Under the pieces are notes generated by a model. The model saw only the letters and a list, made by a program, of their open reading frames with translations. It was not told where the DNA came from and did not search any database. Below are positions 40,014-48,114 of a stretch of 48,114 bases of DNA, piece by piece. The first letter of the stretch is position 1. Every line of letters begins with the position of its first letter. The position numbers and the translations under genes were made by a program. Where the stretch lies: assembly GCA_946553045.1 (NCBI GenBank), contig CAMNRO010000020.1, positions 1 to 48,114 of the forward strand. Direction: 5' to 3'. This DNA is from an uncultured Porphyromonadaceae bacterium. Lineage in GTDB: Bacteria; Bacteroidota; Bacteroidia; Bacteroidales; Muribaculaceae.

Positions 40014-41732
40014 ATGAAAACTCTCCGGCGACTTTTTTCACCCAAGGTTCTACTGCAGACTCTTAATGGCGTAGCGCGCCGTTTTCCGTTTCCATTTGCA
40101 TATGCGTCCGCGCTCGTTGTGTGGCTTATCATTATGATCTATGAATACACCATCGATTATAAAGTGGTAAACGATTCTGCGAGCTGGGCTCTTTTTGAGG
40201 GTTTTATAATATCATTGGCGGCATCTCTGTGGTGTGAGTTCCTCGCCAAGCGTCAGGCGATGATGAAAGTGCAGATTTGCATTCTTGTTCTCGTTGTTGC
40301 CGATTTCATTGTATTGTGCATGCGGGGTGGTGTGTCGGGTGACGCCGAGTTTATAGGGCGTGCGGCTGTTACAACGGCGTTTTCAGCTGCTGTATTATTT
40401 TTGCCATCGGTGCGTCAGTTTGACGCAAGACAGTTGTGGAATTATACAATATGGCAGATGGGGGCGCTGGCTATGGCTGTGTTTATCGGCGCCGTGATGG
40501 CTGTGTCGTGTCTGATAATATTTTCATCGGTCAATATTCTGTTTGGTTTAGACGAGTATAAACCAATGTTTACGACCATGTGCGTGCTTGCGCTCTGGGT
40601 TCCGGTTGTGGTTTATTTATCTCATATTCCAACGCGGCAAGATATCACGTGCTTGAGTATGTCGGGGCCAACGCCTGTCGCGGCGTTCTGTAAAAATGTG
40701 ATGTTGCCGCTTGTGGGAGTATATGCCCTTATATTATATGTATATGCTGCCAAAATCCTTTTGACATGGGAGCTGCCGCAGGCGTCTGTCGCGTGGATGG
40801 TGACCGGCCTGATGTGCGCTTCGGTGCTCATGCTTTATGGCTTGCAGCGATATACTTTCGGGGGTAAGGTCTCTTTTTCTGCGTTGAAGATAAGTTCTGC
40901 CGCTCGTCGTTGTGCTCCTTTTGTCCTTCTGCCTTTGCTTGTGCTGATGACTGTGGGGCTTATTTACAGGGTAGGGGAGTATGGAATAACAGTGTCGAGA
41001 CTTTATGTGTCGGCCTTCAATGTATGGGCTTATGCAATTGTGCTGTATCTCATTTTCAAGCGGGAGGCCAATCTTAATTTGGTTGCGGTGTCTTTTGCGG
41101 TAGTTTTTGCGCTTGTGTCGATGATTCCGGGCTTGAATTTTACTTCGATAGCCGATAGGGTAATTCGCTCGTCGGTTGTAAAGAGCCTTGCGGACAACGG
41201 TGTCGATTCATTTCCAATAAGCGAAAAGAGGCTAACCGCTATACTTTCTGGAATGAGTCGTAAAGAAGCCGAGAATCTCGCTTCGAAAGTTGAATATCTT
41301 GACAGCTGGGACGACCATTCCAGAATCTGCGACATAGTTCGGTCAAATCAAAAACTCTCTTCATGGAGGATTTTGCCCGAACATTATGATGGGGAGGCAG
41401 AAGTTGTTGAATTACCATATCCCTTTATTCTTGAATACACCGGGCCGGTTTCAATCCCCGAGCGGTACACGAAGGTCAGGAATGCAACCTTTTATGGGAG
41501 CAAACCTCTTGATGTCGATTCATGCGGTTTTGCCGAAGTGGAATACGATGATTATTCAATTATAATCAACGTGGATAGTCTGCTTACGATTAAATATAGC
41601 GATACGCCTTTGGTGTTCAATACCCGTAATGCTGCGGGAGAAGATGCATGCTTTGTGGTTACGGATTTTCACATCAGCAACGACACCCTGCCTCTGATTG
41701 TCAGACCTCAATGTTATATTTTCACCAAATGA
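40014..41732 (+). CDS. DUF4153 integral membrane protein
   Basis: A 572-residue protein with about ten to eleven hydrophobic helices in residues 20-385 (e.g. YASALVVWLIIMIYEYTI, VQICILVLVVADFIVLCM, WQMGALAMAVFIGAVMAVSCLIIF), followed by a soluble C-terminal domain of about 180 residues. The membrane part matches the DUF4153 family. Its role is unknown. The stop codon overlaps the start of the thioredoxin-fold gene (ATGA), so the two are translationally linked. Confidence 0.88.
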   Translation: MKTLRRLFSPKVLLQTLNGVARRFPFPFAYASALVVWLIIMIYEYTIDYKVVNDSASWALFEGFIISLAASLWCEFLAKRQAMMKVQICILVLVVADFIVLCMRGGVSGDAEFIGRAAVTTAFSAAVLFLPSVRQFDARQLWNYTIWQMGALAMAVFIGAVMAVSCLIIFSSVNILFGLDEYKPMFTTMCVLALWVPVVVYLSHIPTRQDITCLSMSGPTPVAAFCKNVMLPLVGVYALILYVYAAKILLTWELPQASVAWMVTGLMCASVLMLYGLQRYTFGGKVSFSALKISSAARRCAPFVLLPLLVLMTVGLIYRVGEYGITVSRLYVSAFNVWAYAIVLYLIFKREANLNLVAVSFAVVFALVSMIPGLNFTSIADRVIRSSVVKSLADNGVDSFPISEKRLTAILSGMSRKEAENLASKVEYLDSWDDHSRICDIVRSNQKLSSWRILPEHYDGEAEVVELPYPFILEYTGPVSIPERYTKVRNATFYGSKPLDVDSCGFAEVEYDDYSIIINVDSLLTIKYSDTPLVFNTRNAAGEDACFVVTDFHISNDTLPLIVRPQCYIFTK

Positions 41733-42751
41733 AGAAGCTTATTGCAGTTATAATGGCTTTGGTACCGGCTTTTGTCGCCTGTGCCGGCTATGTCGTAAAT
41801 CTGAGTGTACCTGCAGATAAGGATGGGGCTATGGCTTATCTTTACGTGAGTGATGACGCACCGCTCGACTCGGCTCTGATCTGTGATTTCAAGGCCGTGT
41901 TTAAAGGAAATATAGGCTTGCCTTGTCAGGCTATGATTGTGGTTGACGACGCCAGGATTGCCTCTTTTTATCTTGAAAACGACACAATCGATGTGGCTGT
42001 GACTATTGAGGAAATACCGGGAGGAGTCAGAACTGACTGGGATGTGAAAGGCGGAGTTCTAAACGCCGCAAAACGTAGCCTGGTAGATAAAACAAGAAAA
42101 CTTAGTGAAAGCTATAAGTGGTCGTCCTCTGATACTGAACGGGCTGAGATTGCGAGCCGATATACCGAGCTTCTATATCAGACTATGGAGGCTAATGCTG
42201 ACAATGCTTTTGGCGCTTCAATTGCTATACAGCTGAAGAAGCCACGGGAATACTTCGAGGCTAATCCTGCAATTATGTCGCTTGAGACCGTCAGAACATA
42301 TCTTGCCGGTCTCGAAGCCAGAGAGAGACTGCAGCCCGGTAATGTGTTCAGCGACTTTTCGGTAGAGTATGAAGGAAAATCTCATCGCCTTAAAGACATA
42401 GTCGGCAAGGGCGATTATGTCCTGCTTGATTTCTGGGCTTCGTGGTGTGGTCCGTGCATCAAGTCGATGGACCATCTGAAAGAGTTATATGCAAAATATA
42501 ATGACAGAAATTTCAGAATACTTGGGGTGACAGTCGGAGATAAGCCCGAAAACTCGATTGCTGCCATAAATCGCATGTCTTTGCCTTGGGAGATATGGAT
42601 AAGCGACGGTGGCGACGAGGCTTCTAAAACATATATGGTGGAATCGATACCATATACAGTCCTTTTTGCTCCCGACGGCACAATTCTTCTGAATAATGCT
42701 CCGTTGTCTGAACTTGAAACACATATTGCTGAAATATTTGACAATAAATAA
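41729..42751 (+). CDS. Thioredoxin-fold (TlpA/ResA-like) exported protein with N-terminal DUF4369-like domain
   Basis: The predicted protein is 340 residues from the ATG at 41729, which overlaps the DUF4153 stop codon (ATGA); longer upstream starts inside that gene are rejected. A signal sequence (MKKLIAVIMALVPAFVACAG) is followed by a DUF4369-like beta domain (about 25-120), a helical linker and a thioredoxin fold (about 205-340) with the redox motif FWASWCGPCIKSM. The C-terminal cis-Pro segment is VESIPYTVLF. It should reduce or isomerise disulfides in the periplasm. pyrF follows after 3 bases. An alternative reading is a peroxiredoxin-like AhpC/TSA relative, but WCGPC favours TlpA. Confidence 0.92.
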   Translation: MKKLIAVIMALVPAFVACAGYVVNLSVPADKDGAMAYLYVSDDAPLDSALICDFKAVFKGNIGLPCQAMIVVDDARIASFYLENDTIDVAVTIEEIPGGVRTDWDVKGGVLNAAKRSLVDKTRKLSESYKWSSSDTERAEIASRYTELLYQTMEANADNAFGASIAIQLKKPREYFEANPAIMSLETVRTYLAGLEARERLQPGNVFSDFSVEYEGKSHRLKDIVGKGDYVLLDFWASWCGPCIKSMDHLKELYAKYNDRNFRILGVTVGDKPENSIAAINRMSLPWEIWISDGGDEASKTYMVESIPYTVLFAPDGTILLNNAPLSELETHIAEIFDNK

Positions 42752-42754
42752 AAT

Positions 42755-43585
42755 ATGAAAAGAACAGAACTTGTCGAAAAAATTTTTGAGAAAGGCTCCT
42801 TCCTTTGCGTAGGCCTTGATCCGGATGTAAAAAAACTTCCCGAATGTATTGAAGGAACTCCGGCAGAGCGAGTATTGACCTTCAACAAGGCTATAATCGA
42901 TGCTACGGCGCCTTACTGTGTGGCTTACAAGCCAAATCTTGCTTTCTACGAGTGTCTCGGAGCCGATGGTATCCGTGTGCTTGAGGAAACAGTGAAGTAC
43001 ATTCGTGCGAAATATCCCGATCAGTTTATTATTGCTGACGCCAAGCGTGGCGATATCGGTAATACCGCCGCAATGTATGCTCGCACATTTTTCGAGGCGA
43101 TGGACTTTGACGCCGTGACTCTCGCTCCGTATATGGGCGAAGACTCAGTGCGTCCATTCCTTAACTACAAGGACAAGTGGTCGATAATCCTTGCTCTGAC
43201 TTCAAATTCGTCGGCAAAAGACTTCGAGACAGTGCATGATGCGAAAGGTGTGCCGATGTACGAGCGCGTAATCCGTCTTTCACGCCATTGGGGCAGCCCG
43301 ATAGATACCATGTATGTTGTCGGCGCCACCCAGGCCCAGAGCCTTGAATCAATTCGAGCTGTCGCTCCCCGTCACTTCCTTCTGGTTCCCGGTGTAGGAG
43401 CTCAGGGCGGAAGCCTTGAAGAGGTCGTGCGCTATGGCATGATTGATGAATGCGGCCTTCTTGTCAATAGCAGCCGTGGCATAATATATGCATCCTCGGC
43501 CGAAGACTATGCCGCCGCCGCAGGAGCCGCCGCCGCCGAACTTGCCGCTGAAATGAGCCGTCTTATGAAGGCTCGACTTGGCTGA
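42755..43585 (+). CDS. pyrF: Orotidine 5'-phosphate decarboxylase
   Basis: A 276-residue enzyme of the longer (type 2) OMP decarboxylase group. It starts with [15 protein letters not shown], has the catalytic Asp/Lys in [15 protein letters not shown], and ends with [20 protein letters not shown] and [13 protein letters not shown]. It converts OMP to UMP, the last step of pyrimidine synthesis. It starts 3 bases after the thioredoxin-fold gene, and a hairpin at 43608-43648 ends the transcript. Confidence 0.95.
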   Translation: MKRTELVEKIFEKGSFLCVGLDPDVKKLPECIEGTPAERVLTFNKAIIDATAPYCVAYKPNLAFYECLGADGIRVLEETVKYIRAKYPDQFIIADAKRGDIGNTAAMYARTFFEAMDFDAVTLAPYMGEDSVRPFLNYKDKWSIILALTSNSSAKDFETVHDAKGVPMYERVIRLSRHWGSPIDTMYVVGATQAQSLESIRAVAPRHFLLVPGVGAQGGSLEEVVRYGMIDECGLLVNSSRGIIYASSAEDYAAAAGAAAAELAAEMSRLMKARLG

Positions 43586-43607
43586 TTTTTCTGTTAGTAT
43601 AAAAAAT

Positions 43608-43648
43608 ATCGCGTCCTTAGGCCTTTCAGAGAGTGCCTGGGGCGCGAT
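43608..43648 (+). terminator. Terminator after pyrF
   Basis: ATCGCGTCCTTAGGC (43608-43622) pairs with GCCTGGGGCGCGAT (43635-43648), with G.U pairs and one bulge, and is followed by TTTCGTTTATG. It is 22 bases after the pyrF stop codon. Confidence 0.6.
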
Positions 43649-43683
43649 TTCGTTTATGTATCCATTTCGGCATTGATAAAGCT

Positions 43684-43715
43684 ATTGTTTTTTTGATAAA
43701 TAATCGTTACCTTTG
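43684..43715 (+). promoter_or_regulatory. Promoter of the glycogen synthase-phosphorylase pair
   Basis: ATTG (43684-43687), 20-base spacer, TACCTTTG (43708-43715). It fits the Bacteroidetes consensus and lies 26 bases before the ATG at 43742. Confidence 0.6.
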
Positions 43716-43741
43716 CACCTCCAAAATCATAACTACCCGAT

Positions 43742-45397
43742 ATGGACAATTGTCGACAAGAAATCGATTTTCTATTCGAAACGAGCTGGGAGGTCTGCAA
43801 TAAGGTCGGCGGTATCTATACCGTGCTTTCAAGTAAAGCCAAGACGCTAAAGGCAAACTTAGGTGATAATCTGATATTTATTGGACCAGATGTATGGACC
43901 GAAGATAATCCGTCTCCATATTTTATAGAATCGCCTCGTCTCATGCGACGCTGGGCTGAAAATGCCCTGTTGCCGGAAGGTGTCGACGTGCGTGTGGGTC
44001 GATGGGATATTCCCGGACGTCCTGTCGCTGTTCTCGTTAAATTCGATGGCATGTATGCCAATAAAGATGCTGCCTATGGCCGCATGTGGGATTTATATGG
44101 AGTCGATTCGCTCCATGCCTACGGCGACTACGACGAAGGCTGTGCCTTTGCACGTGCTGCCGCGGCTGTCATAGAAAGCATTGTGGAATACTCGAAGACC
44201 GACCAATGCAGAGTTGTCGCTCATTTCGACGAATGGACTACTGCCATGGGTCTTCTGACCTTAAAGGCTGACATGCCTGGTATTGCAACAGTATTCACTA
44301 CTCATGCCACAAGCATAGGCCGCAGCATATGTGGCAACGGCAAGCCGCTCTACGACCAGCTTGCGAACTATAACGGCGACCAGATGGCTGCCGAGCTCAA
44401 TATGCAGTCTAAGCATTCGCTTGAAAAAGCTGCCGCATGGAATGCCGACAGTTTCACCACTGTCAGCGATGTAACAGCACGGGAGGCCGAACAGCTTCTT
44501 GATAAAAAGCCCGATGTCGTTACTCCTAATGGCTTCGAACTCAACTTCGTGCCGGGGAAAATCAAATATGCCGCTGCACGTCGTTCTGCCCGTGAGGTAA
44601 TGCTGCGTGTGGCCTCGACCCTTACCGGTCTCGAATTTCCCGAAGATACCTTCATTGTAGCTACTTCTGGCCGATGTGAATATCGGAACAAAGGTATAGA
44701 CATGTATCTCGACGCTCTAAGCCGCCTTTCGTCAGCCGGCAGCAAGCGTCGTATTCTTGCTTTTGTCATGGTTCCGGCCTGGTGTGCCGGTCCGCGCACA
44801 GATCTCCATCACAGCCTTGTTATGGAAGAACGCTCACGACTGGCAGACCCGATGCTGACTCATAATCTCCACAATTACAGCGACGATCCTGTCAACCGAC
44901 GCATTCATGACCTTGGCTTTGCCAATGATGCCGCTTCTAACGTTTCGCTTATCTATGTGCCGTGTTATCTCGACGGTGCCGATGGCATTTTCAACCTCTC
45001 GTATTATAATATACTGCCGGGTCTTGATGCCACTGTGTTTGCGTCATATTACGAGCCCTGGGGCTATACACCACTCGAAAGCATCGCTTTCGGAGTGCCG
45101 ACGATAACGACCGATCTGGCCGGATTTGGCATGTGGGTGGAAGAAGAATGCGAGCCGGGATTCGCAACTTCCGGCGTATCTGTGGTTCATCGTGATGACT
45201 CGAACTATGAAGCAGCCTGTTCGTCCATTGTGGAGGATCTTAAATCGCTCATCGGTTTAAATACCAATGATATGATTCTCTGTCGTAAAGCTGCATTTGA
45301 AACCGCAAAACGAGCCCAATGGACAGATTTTATTGCATACTATGATAATGCATACTGTCTTGCCTTTGAGCACCGCGATAACAGACTATTGAAATAA
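43742..45397 (+). CDS. Glycogen synthase, GT3 (eukaryote-like) family
   Basis: A 551-residue GT-B glycosyltransferase. The N-terminal ETSWEVCNKVGGIYTVLSSKAKTLK is characteristic of GT3 glycogen synthases, which resemble animal and yeast GYS and differ from bacterial GlgA (GT5). Further segments are VVAHFDEWTTAMGLLTLK, VFTTHATSIGRSICGNGKPLYDQL, VVTPNGFELNFVP, and the C-terminal YYEPWGYTPLESIAFGVPTITTDLAGFGMW, with the family's acid/base Glu region. It elongates alpha-1,4-glucan from a nucleotide-glucose; the donor (UDP or ADP) is not certain. The phosphorylase gene follows after 48 bases. Confidence 0.92.
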   Translation: MDNCRQEIDFLFETSWEVCNKVGGIYTVLSSKAKTLKANLGDNLIFIGPDVWTEDNPSPYFIESPRLMRRWAENALLPEGVDVRVGRWDIPGRPVAVLVKFDGMYANKDAAYGRMWDLYGVDSLHAYGDYDEGCAFARAAAAVIESIVEYSKTDQCRVVAHFDEWTTAMGLLTLKADMPGIATVFTTHATSIGRSICGNGKPLYDQLANYNGDQMAAELNMQSKHSLEKAAAWNADSFTTVSDVTAREAEQLLDKKPDVVTPNGFELNFVPGKIKYAAARRSAREVMLRVASTLTGLEFPEDTFIVATSGRCEYRNKGIDMYLDALSRLSSAGSKRRILAFVMVPAWCAGPRTDLHHSLVMEERSRLADPMLTHNLHNYSDDPVNRRIHDLGFANDAASNVSLIYVPCYLDGADGIFNLSYYNILPGLDATVFASYYEPWGYTPLESIAFGVPTITTDLAGFGMWVEEECEPGFATSGVSVVHRDDSNYEAACSSIVEDLKSLIGLNTNDMILCRKAAFETAKRAQWTDFIAYYDNAYCLAFEHRDNRLLK

Positions 45398-45445
45398 TCT
45401 CCTCATTACGAAAACCAATTTTATAGAGGATAAACAAATTTATAT

Positions 45446-48004
45446 ATGAAATTACCAGTAAGCAACACGAACGCACCCCAGTGGCGCGACATTACAGTCA
45501 AGGCCGAGCTGCCCGCACAGCTCAAGCCCCTCGACGAGCTTGCAAAAAACCTCTGGTGGGTCTGGAACAGCGAGGCTAAAAACCTCTTCCGTTCTCTGAA
45601 CCCCGACCTTTGGCGCAAAACGGGCGAGAATCCCGTAATGCTCCTTCAGCAGCTTTCCTCAGACCGTATAGCCGAAATCATAGCTGATGAGGCTCTCATG
45701 GCTCAGATTAATCAAGTATATGCAGACTTCAAGGAATATATGAGCAAGCCCATGCGCAAAGATATTCCTTCCGTATCGTATTTCTCGATGGAATACGGTA
45801 TCTGCAACTGTCTTAAGATTTACTCCGGCGGCCTTGGCGTTCTTGCCGGCGACTATATCAAGGAAGCTTCCGACAGCTGTGTCGACATGACTGCAGTCGG
45901 TTTCCTTTATCGCTACGGCTACTTCACACAGACACTTTCTGTCGATGGACAGCAGGTGGCCAACTATGAGCCCCAGAACTTCAACCAGCTCCCTATCGAG
46001 CAGGTGATGGAGAAGGACGGCCGCCCCATGATTCTCGAAGTGCCTTATCCCGGCCGTATCATTTACTCGCATGTATGGCGCGTTAATGTTGGCCGCATGA
46101 AGCTCTATCTGATGGACACCGATTTCGACATGAACAGCGAATTCGACCGTCCTATCACTCATAAACTCTATGGCGGCGACTGGGAAAACCGTATCAAGCA
46201 GGAATATCTGCTCGGTATCGGCGGTGTTCTCATGCTCCAGAAACTTGGTGTCAACAGCCAGCTTTACCATGCAAACGAAGGCCACGCTGCTCTTCTCAAC
46301 CTGCAGCGCCTCGTAGACTACGTACAGAAAGACGGCCTCGACTTCAATGTCGCTCTCGAACTTGTGCGCGCATCGTCGCTTTACACTGTTCACACACCCG
46401 TTCCCGCTGGTCACGACTACTTCGACGAAGGTCTCTTCGGCAAGTATATGGGTGAATATCCTGCAAAACTTGGAATCAGCTGGAATGACCTTATGAATAT
46501 GGGTCGTGAGAATCCCGATACGAACGAACGTTTCTCGATGAGCGTGTTCGCCCTCAACACCTGTCAGGAAGCTAACGGCGTAAGCTGGCTGCACGGCGAG
46601 GTGTCTAAGAAAATGTTCGCAGGTATCTGGAAAGGCTATTCCTGGGAAGAAAGCCATGTCGGCTATGTCACAAATGGTGTTCATATGCCTACCTGGGCTG
46701 CTTCTGAATGGAAAGAATTCTACTGGAATAAGCTCGGTTCGCAGGTGTTTGAAAACCAGAGCGATCCCGAAGCGTGGAAGGGCATTTTCAGTGTTCCCGA
46801 TGAAGAAATCTGGAACATGCGAGTGGCTCTCAAAAACAAATTCATCAACTTCGTACGCCGCGATTTCAAGGAAAAATGGCTTGCAAATCAGGGTGATCCC
46901 TCGGCCGTGATGAATATCGTTGACAAAATCAACCCCAACGCCCTCATCATCGGTTTCGCACGCCGTTTCGCAACATATAAACGTGCGCACCTCCTCTTCA
47001 CAGACCTCGACCGTCTCGCCCGTATTGTGAACAACGAGCAATTCCCCGTTCAATTCGTGTTCGCAGGTAAGGCACACCCCGCCGACGGTGCCGGACAGGG
47101 TCTTATCAAGCGCATTATCGAAATTTCGCGCATGCCTCAGTTCCTTGGCAAGATAATCTTCCTTGAAGACTACAACATGATTGTTGCCAAGCGTCTTGTG
47201 ACAGGTGTTGACATCTGGCTGAATACTCCTACACGTCCTCTCGAGGCTTCCGGAACATCTGGCGAAAAGGCAGAAATGAACGGTGTGCTCAACTTCTCGG
47301 TGCTCGACGGCTGGTGGTATGAAGGCTATCGCTTCAACGAACATGCAGGCTGGGCCCTTACCGACAAGCGCACATATACAGACCAGGGACAGCAGGATAA
47401 ACTCGATGCAGCTACAATATACTCGATGCTCGAAAACGAGATTATCCCTCTCTATTTCGAGAAGAATTCCGCAGGATATTCTCCCAAATGGATTCAGTAT
47501 ATCAAGGGCTCTATCGGCGACATCGCTCCCCACTTCACTATGAAGCGTATGATTGATGACTATATTGATCGATTCTACAGCAAGGAAGCAGCCCGCAGCG
47601 AACGTCTGACAGCCGATAACTTCGCTCTTGCAAAGAGCATTGCCGCATGGAAAGAACGTGTCGCATCGGAATGGGATGGCATCAAGGTTCTTGATGTCCG
47701 TCACAGCGGTGAACTTACCAACTCAATCGCCGGTGAGCCTGTACATATCGAAGTAACTGTCGATACCAACGGCATTGGTCGTGATCTCGGTCTTGAAATG
47801 GTTGTTTATCGTCAGCAGGATGGCAACGAATCGCTTTCGCGTGTTGAGCCCTTCAAGGTTGTTAAGGAAGAAGGAAACGTCCTCACTTACGAACTTAAGA
47901 CCAAACTCCGTGATGCAGGCGTATTCCGCTACGGATTCCGTCTCTATCCAAAGAATGCAGATCTCCCCCATCGTCAGGACTTCGCATTTACCCGCTGGAT
48001 TTAA
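45446..48004 (+). CDS. glgP: Alpha-glucan (glycogen) phosphorylase
   Basis: An 852-residue GT35 phosphorylase of the bacterial alpha-glucan phosphorylase subfamily. The N-terminal DUF3417-like region ([35 protein letters not shown]) precedes the catalytic part with [61 protein letters not shown] and [15 protein letters not shown]. Lys608 in [12 protein letters not shown] is the predicted pyridoxal phosphate lysine. It releases glucose-1-phosphate from glycogen. Pairing with the glycogen synthase upstream makes a storage/degradation unit. A beta-sandwich tail ends the protein at FAFTRWI. Confidence 0.95.
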   Translation: MKLPVSNTNAPQWRDITVKAELPAQLKPLDELAKNLWWVWNSEAKNLFRSLNPDLWRKTGENPVMLLQQLSSDRIAEIIADEALMAQINQVYADFKEYMSKPMRKDIPSVSYFSMEYGICNCLKIYSGGLGVLAGDYIKEASDSCVDMTAVGFLYRYGYFTQTLSVDGQQVANYEPQNFNQLPIEQVMEKDGRPMILEVPYPGRIIYSHVWRVNVGRMKLYLMDTDFDMNSEFDRPITHKLYGGDWENRIKQEYLLGIGGVLMLQKLGVNSQLYHANEGHAALLNLQRLVDYVQKDGLDFNVALELVRASSLYTVHTPVPAGHDYFDEGLFGKYMGEYPAKLGISWNDLMNMGRENPDTNERFSMSVFALNTCQEANGVSWLHGEVSKKMFAGIWKGYSWEESHVGYVTNGVHMPTWAASEWKEFYWNKLGSQVFENQSDPEAWKGIFSVPDEEIWNMRVALKNKFINFVRRDFKEKWLANQGDPSAVMNIVDKINPNALIIGFARRFATYKRAHLLFTDLDRLARIVNNEQFPVQFVFAGKAHPADGAGQGLIKRIIEISRMPQFLGKIIFLEDYNMIVAKRLVTGVDIWLNTPTRPLEASGTSGEKAEMNGVLNFSVLDGWWYEGYRFNEHAGWALTDKRTYTDQGQQDKLDAATIYSMLENEIIPLYFEKNSAGYSPKWIQYIKGSIGDIAPHFTMKRMIDDYIDRFYSKEAARSERLTADNFALAKSIAAWKERVASEWDGIKVLDVRHSGELTNSIAGEPVHIEVTVDTNGIGRDLGLEMVVYRQQDGNESLSRVEPFKVVKEEGNVLTYELKTKLRDAGVFRYGFRLYPKNADLPHRQDFAFTRWI

Positions 48005-48023
48005 GAAACAACAGAGCAACATA

Positions 48024-48062
48024 AAAAAGAGACTGTCTAACAAGTTTGGGCAGTCTCTTTTT
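48024..48062. terminator. Terminator after glgP
   Basis: AAAAAGAGACTG (48024-48035) and CAGTCTCTTTTT (48051-48062) pair over 12 bases around a 15-base loop, ending in a U-run in the plus-strand RNA. The A-rich left arm makes it usable in the other direction too. The last 52 bases (48063-48114) hold nothing I can name. Confidence 0.75.
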
Positions 48063-48114
48063 ATAGTCTAAACTGGCTAAAAAAATAAGGCTTTCGCGCT
48101 GAAATTCAGCATGA

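Noticed and set aside
45659..47704. A 681-codon open frame on the minus strand, opposite the phosphorylase gene
   Set aside because: It is a shadow of a strongly biased, clearly identified gene, with no recognisable domain.
1..48114. CRISPR array, insertion sequence, phage or integrase
   Set aside because: I found no regularly spaced direct repeats, transposase or integrase motifs, or terminal inverted repeats.

Overview
The window reads as a chromosomal segment of a gut-type Bacteroidales bacterium. The grounds are a SusC/SusD pair with an ECF sigma/FecR switch, fimbrillin-like lipoproteins, a BACON domain, a DUF4492-cydAB cluster, a sodium-pumping methylmalonyl-CoA decarboxylase, a GT3-type glycogen synthase, and promoters with a TAnnTTTG -7 box. 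Muribaculaceae or a near relative is my guess; the order is much safer than the family. I see no phage, insertion sequence or CRISPR array.

Layout. 1-5217 (minus) is a surface lipoprotein cluster: two fimbrillin-like lipoproteins flank a very large fimbrillin/LRR/BACON/M64-peptidase fusion. 5405-9958 (minus) is a propionate-pathway operon: methylmalonyl-CoA epimerase, carboxyltransferase, a lamin-tail/OadG fusion, biotin carrier and membrane beta subunit. An Lrp/AsnC regulator lies at 10130-10594. 10954-24585 (plus) is a polysaccharide-utilisation-type locus: ECF sigma, FecR anti-sigma, STN-containing SusC, SusD, purple-acid-phosphatase-like phosphoesterase, GH3 glycosidase with an extra C-terminal domain, an unrecognised secreted protein and a glycerol-1-phosphate dehydrogenase homologue. 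After a convergent terminator come a HAD phosphatase, a YigZ protein and the rsmG/MBL/DUF4492/cydA/cydB operon (24687-30249, minus).

30362-31198 (plus) encodes a CvfB-like S1 protein. 31208-37331 (minus) is a tight six-gene operon in which every junction is a 4-base ATGA overlap: a DsbD-alpha-like protein, DsbD, MazG, topoisomerase III, a 46-residue Cys-rich membrane protein and an AlkD-like protein. From 37580 to the end (plus) lie a starch synthase half-protein, a DUF4270 lipoprotein, tRNA-Thr(CGU), a DUF4153-thioredoxin-pyrF operon, and glycogen synthase followed by alpha-glucan phosphorylase.

The best candidate for an undescribed system is the 10954-24585 locus. It combines outer-membrane glycan import, a secreted phosphoesterase, a glycosidase and a G1P dehydrogenase homologue, which would fit uptake of a phosphoglycerol-decorated glycan. 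That is a hypothesis. The gene content is seen directly; the substrate is inferred.
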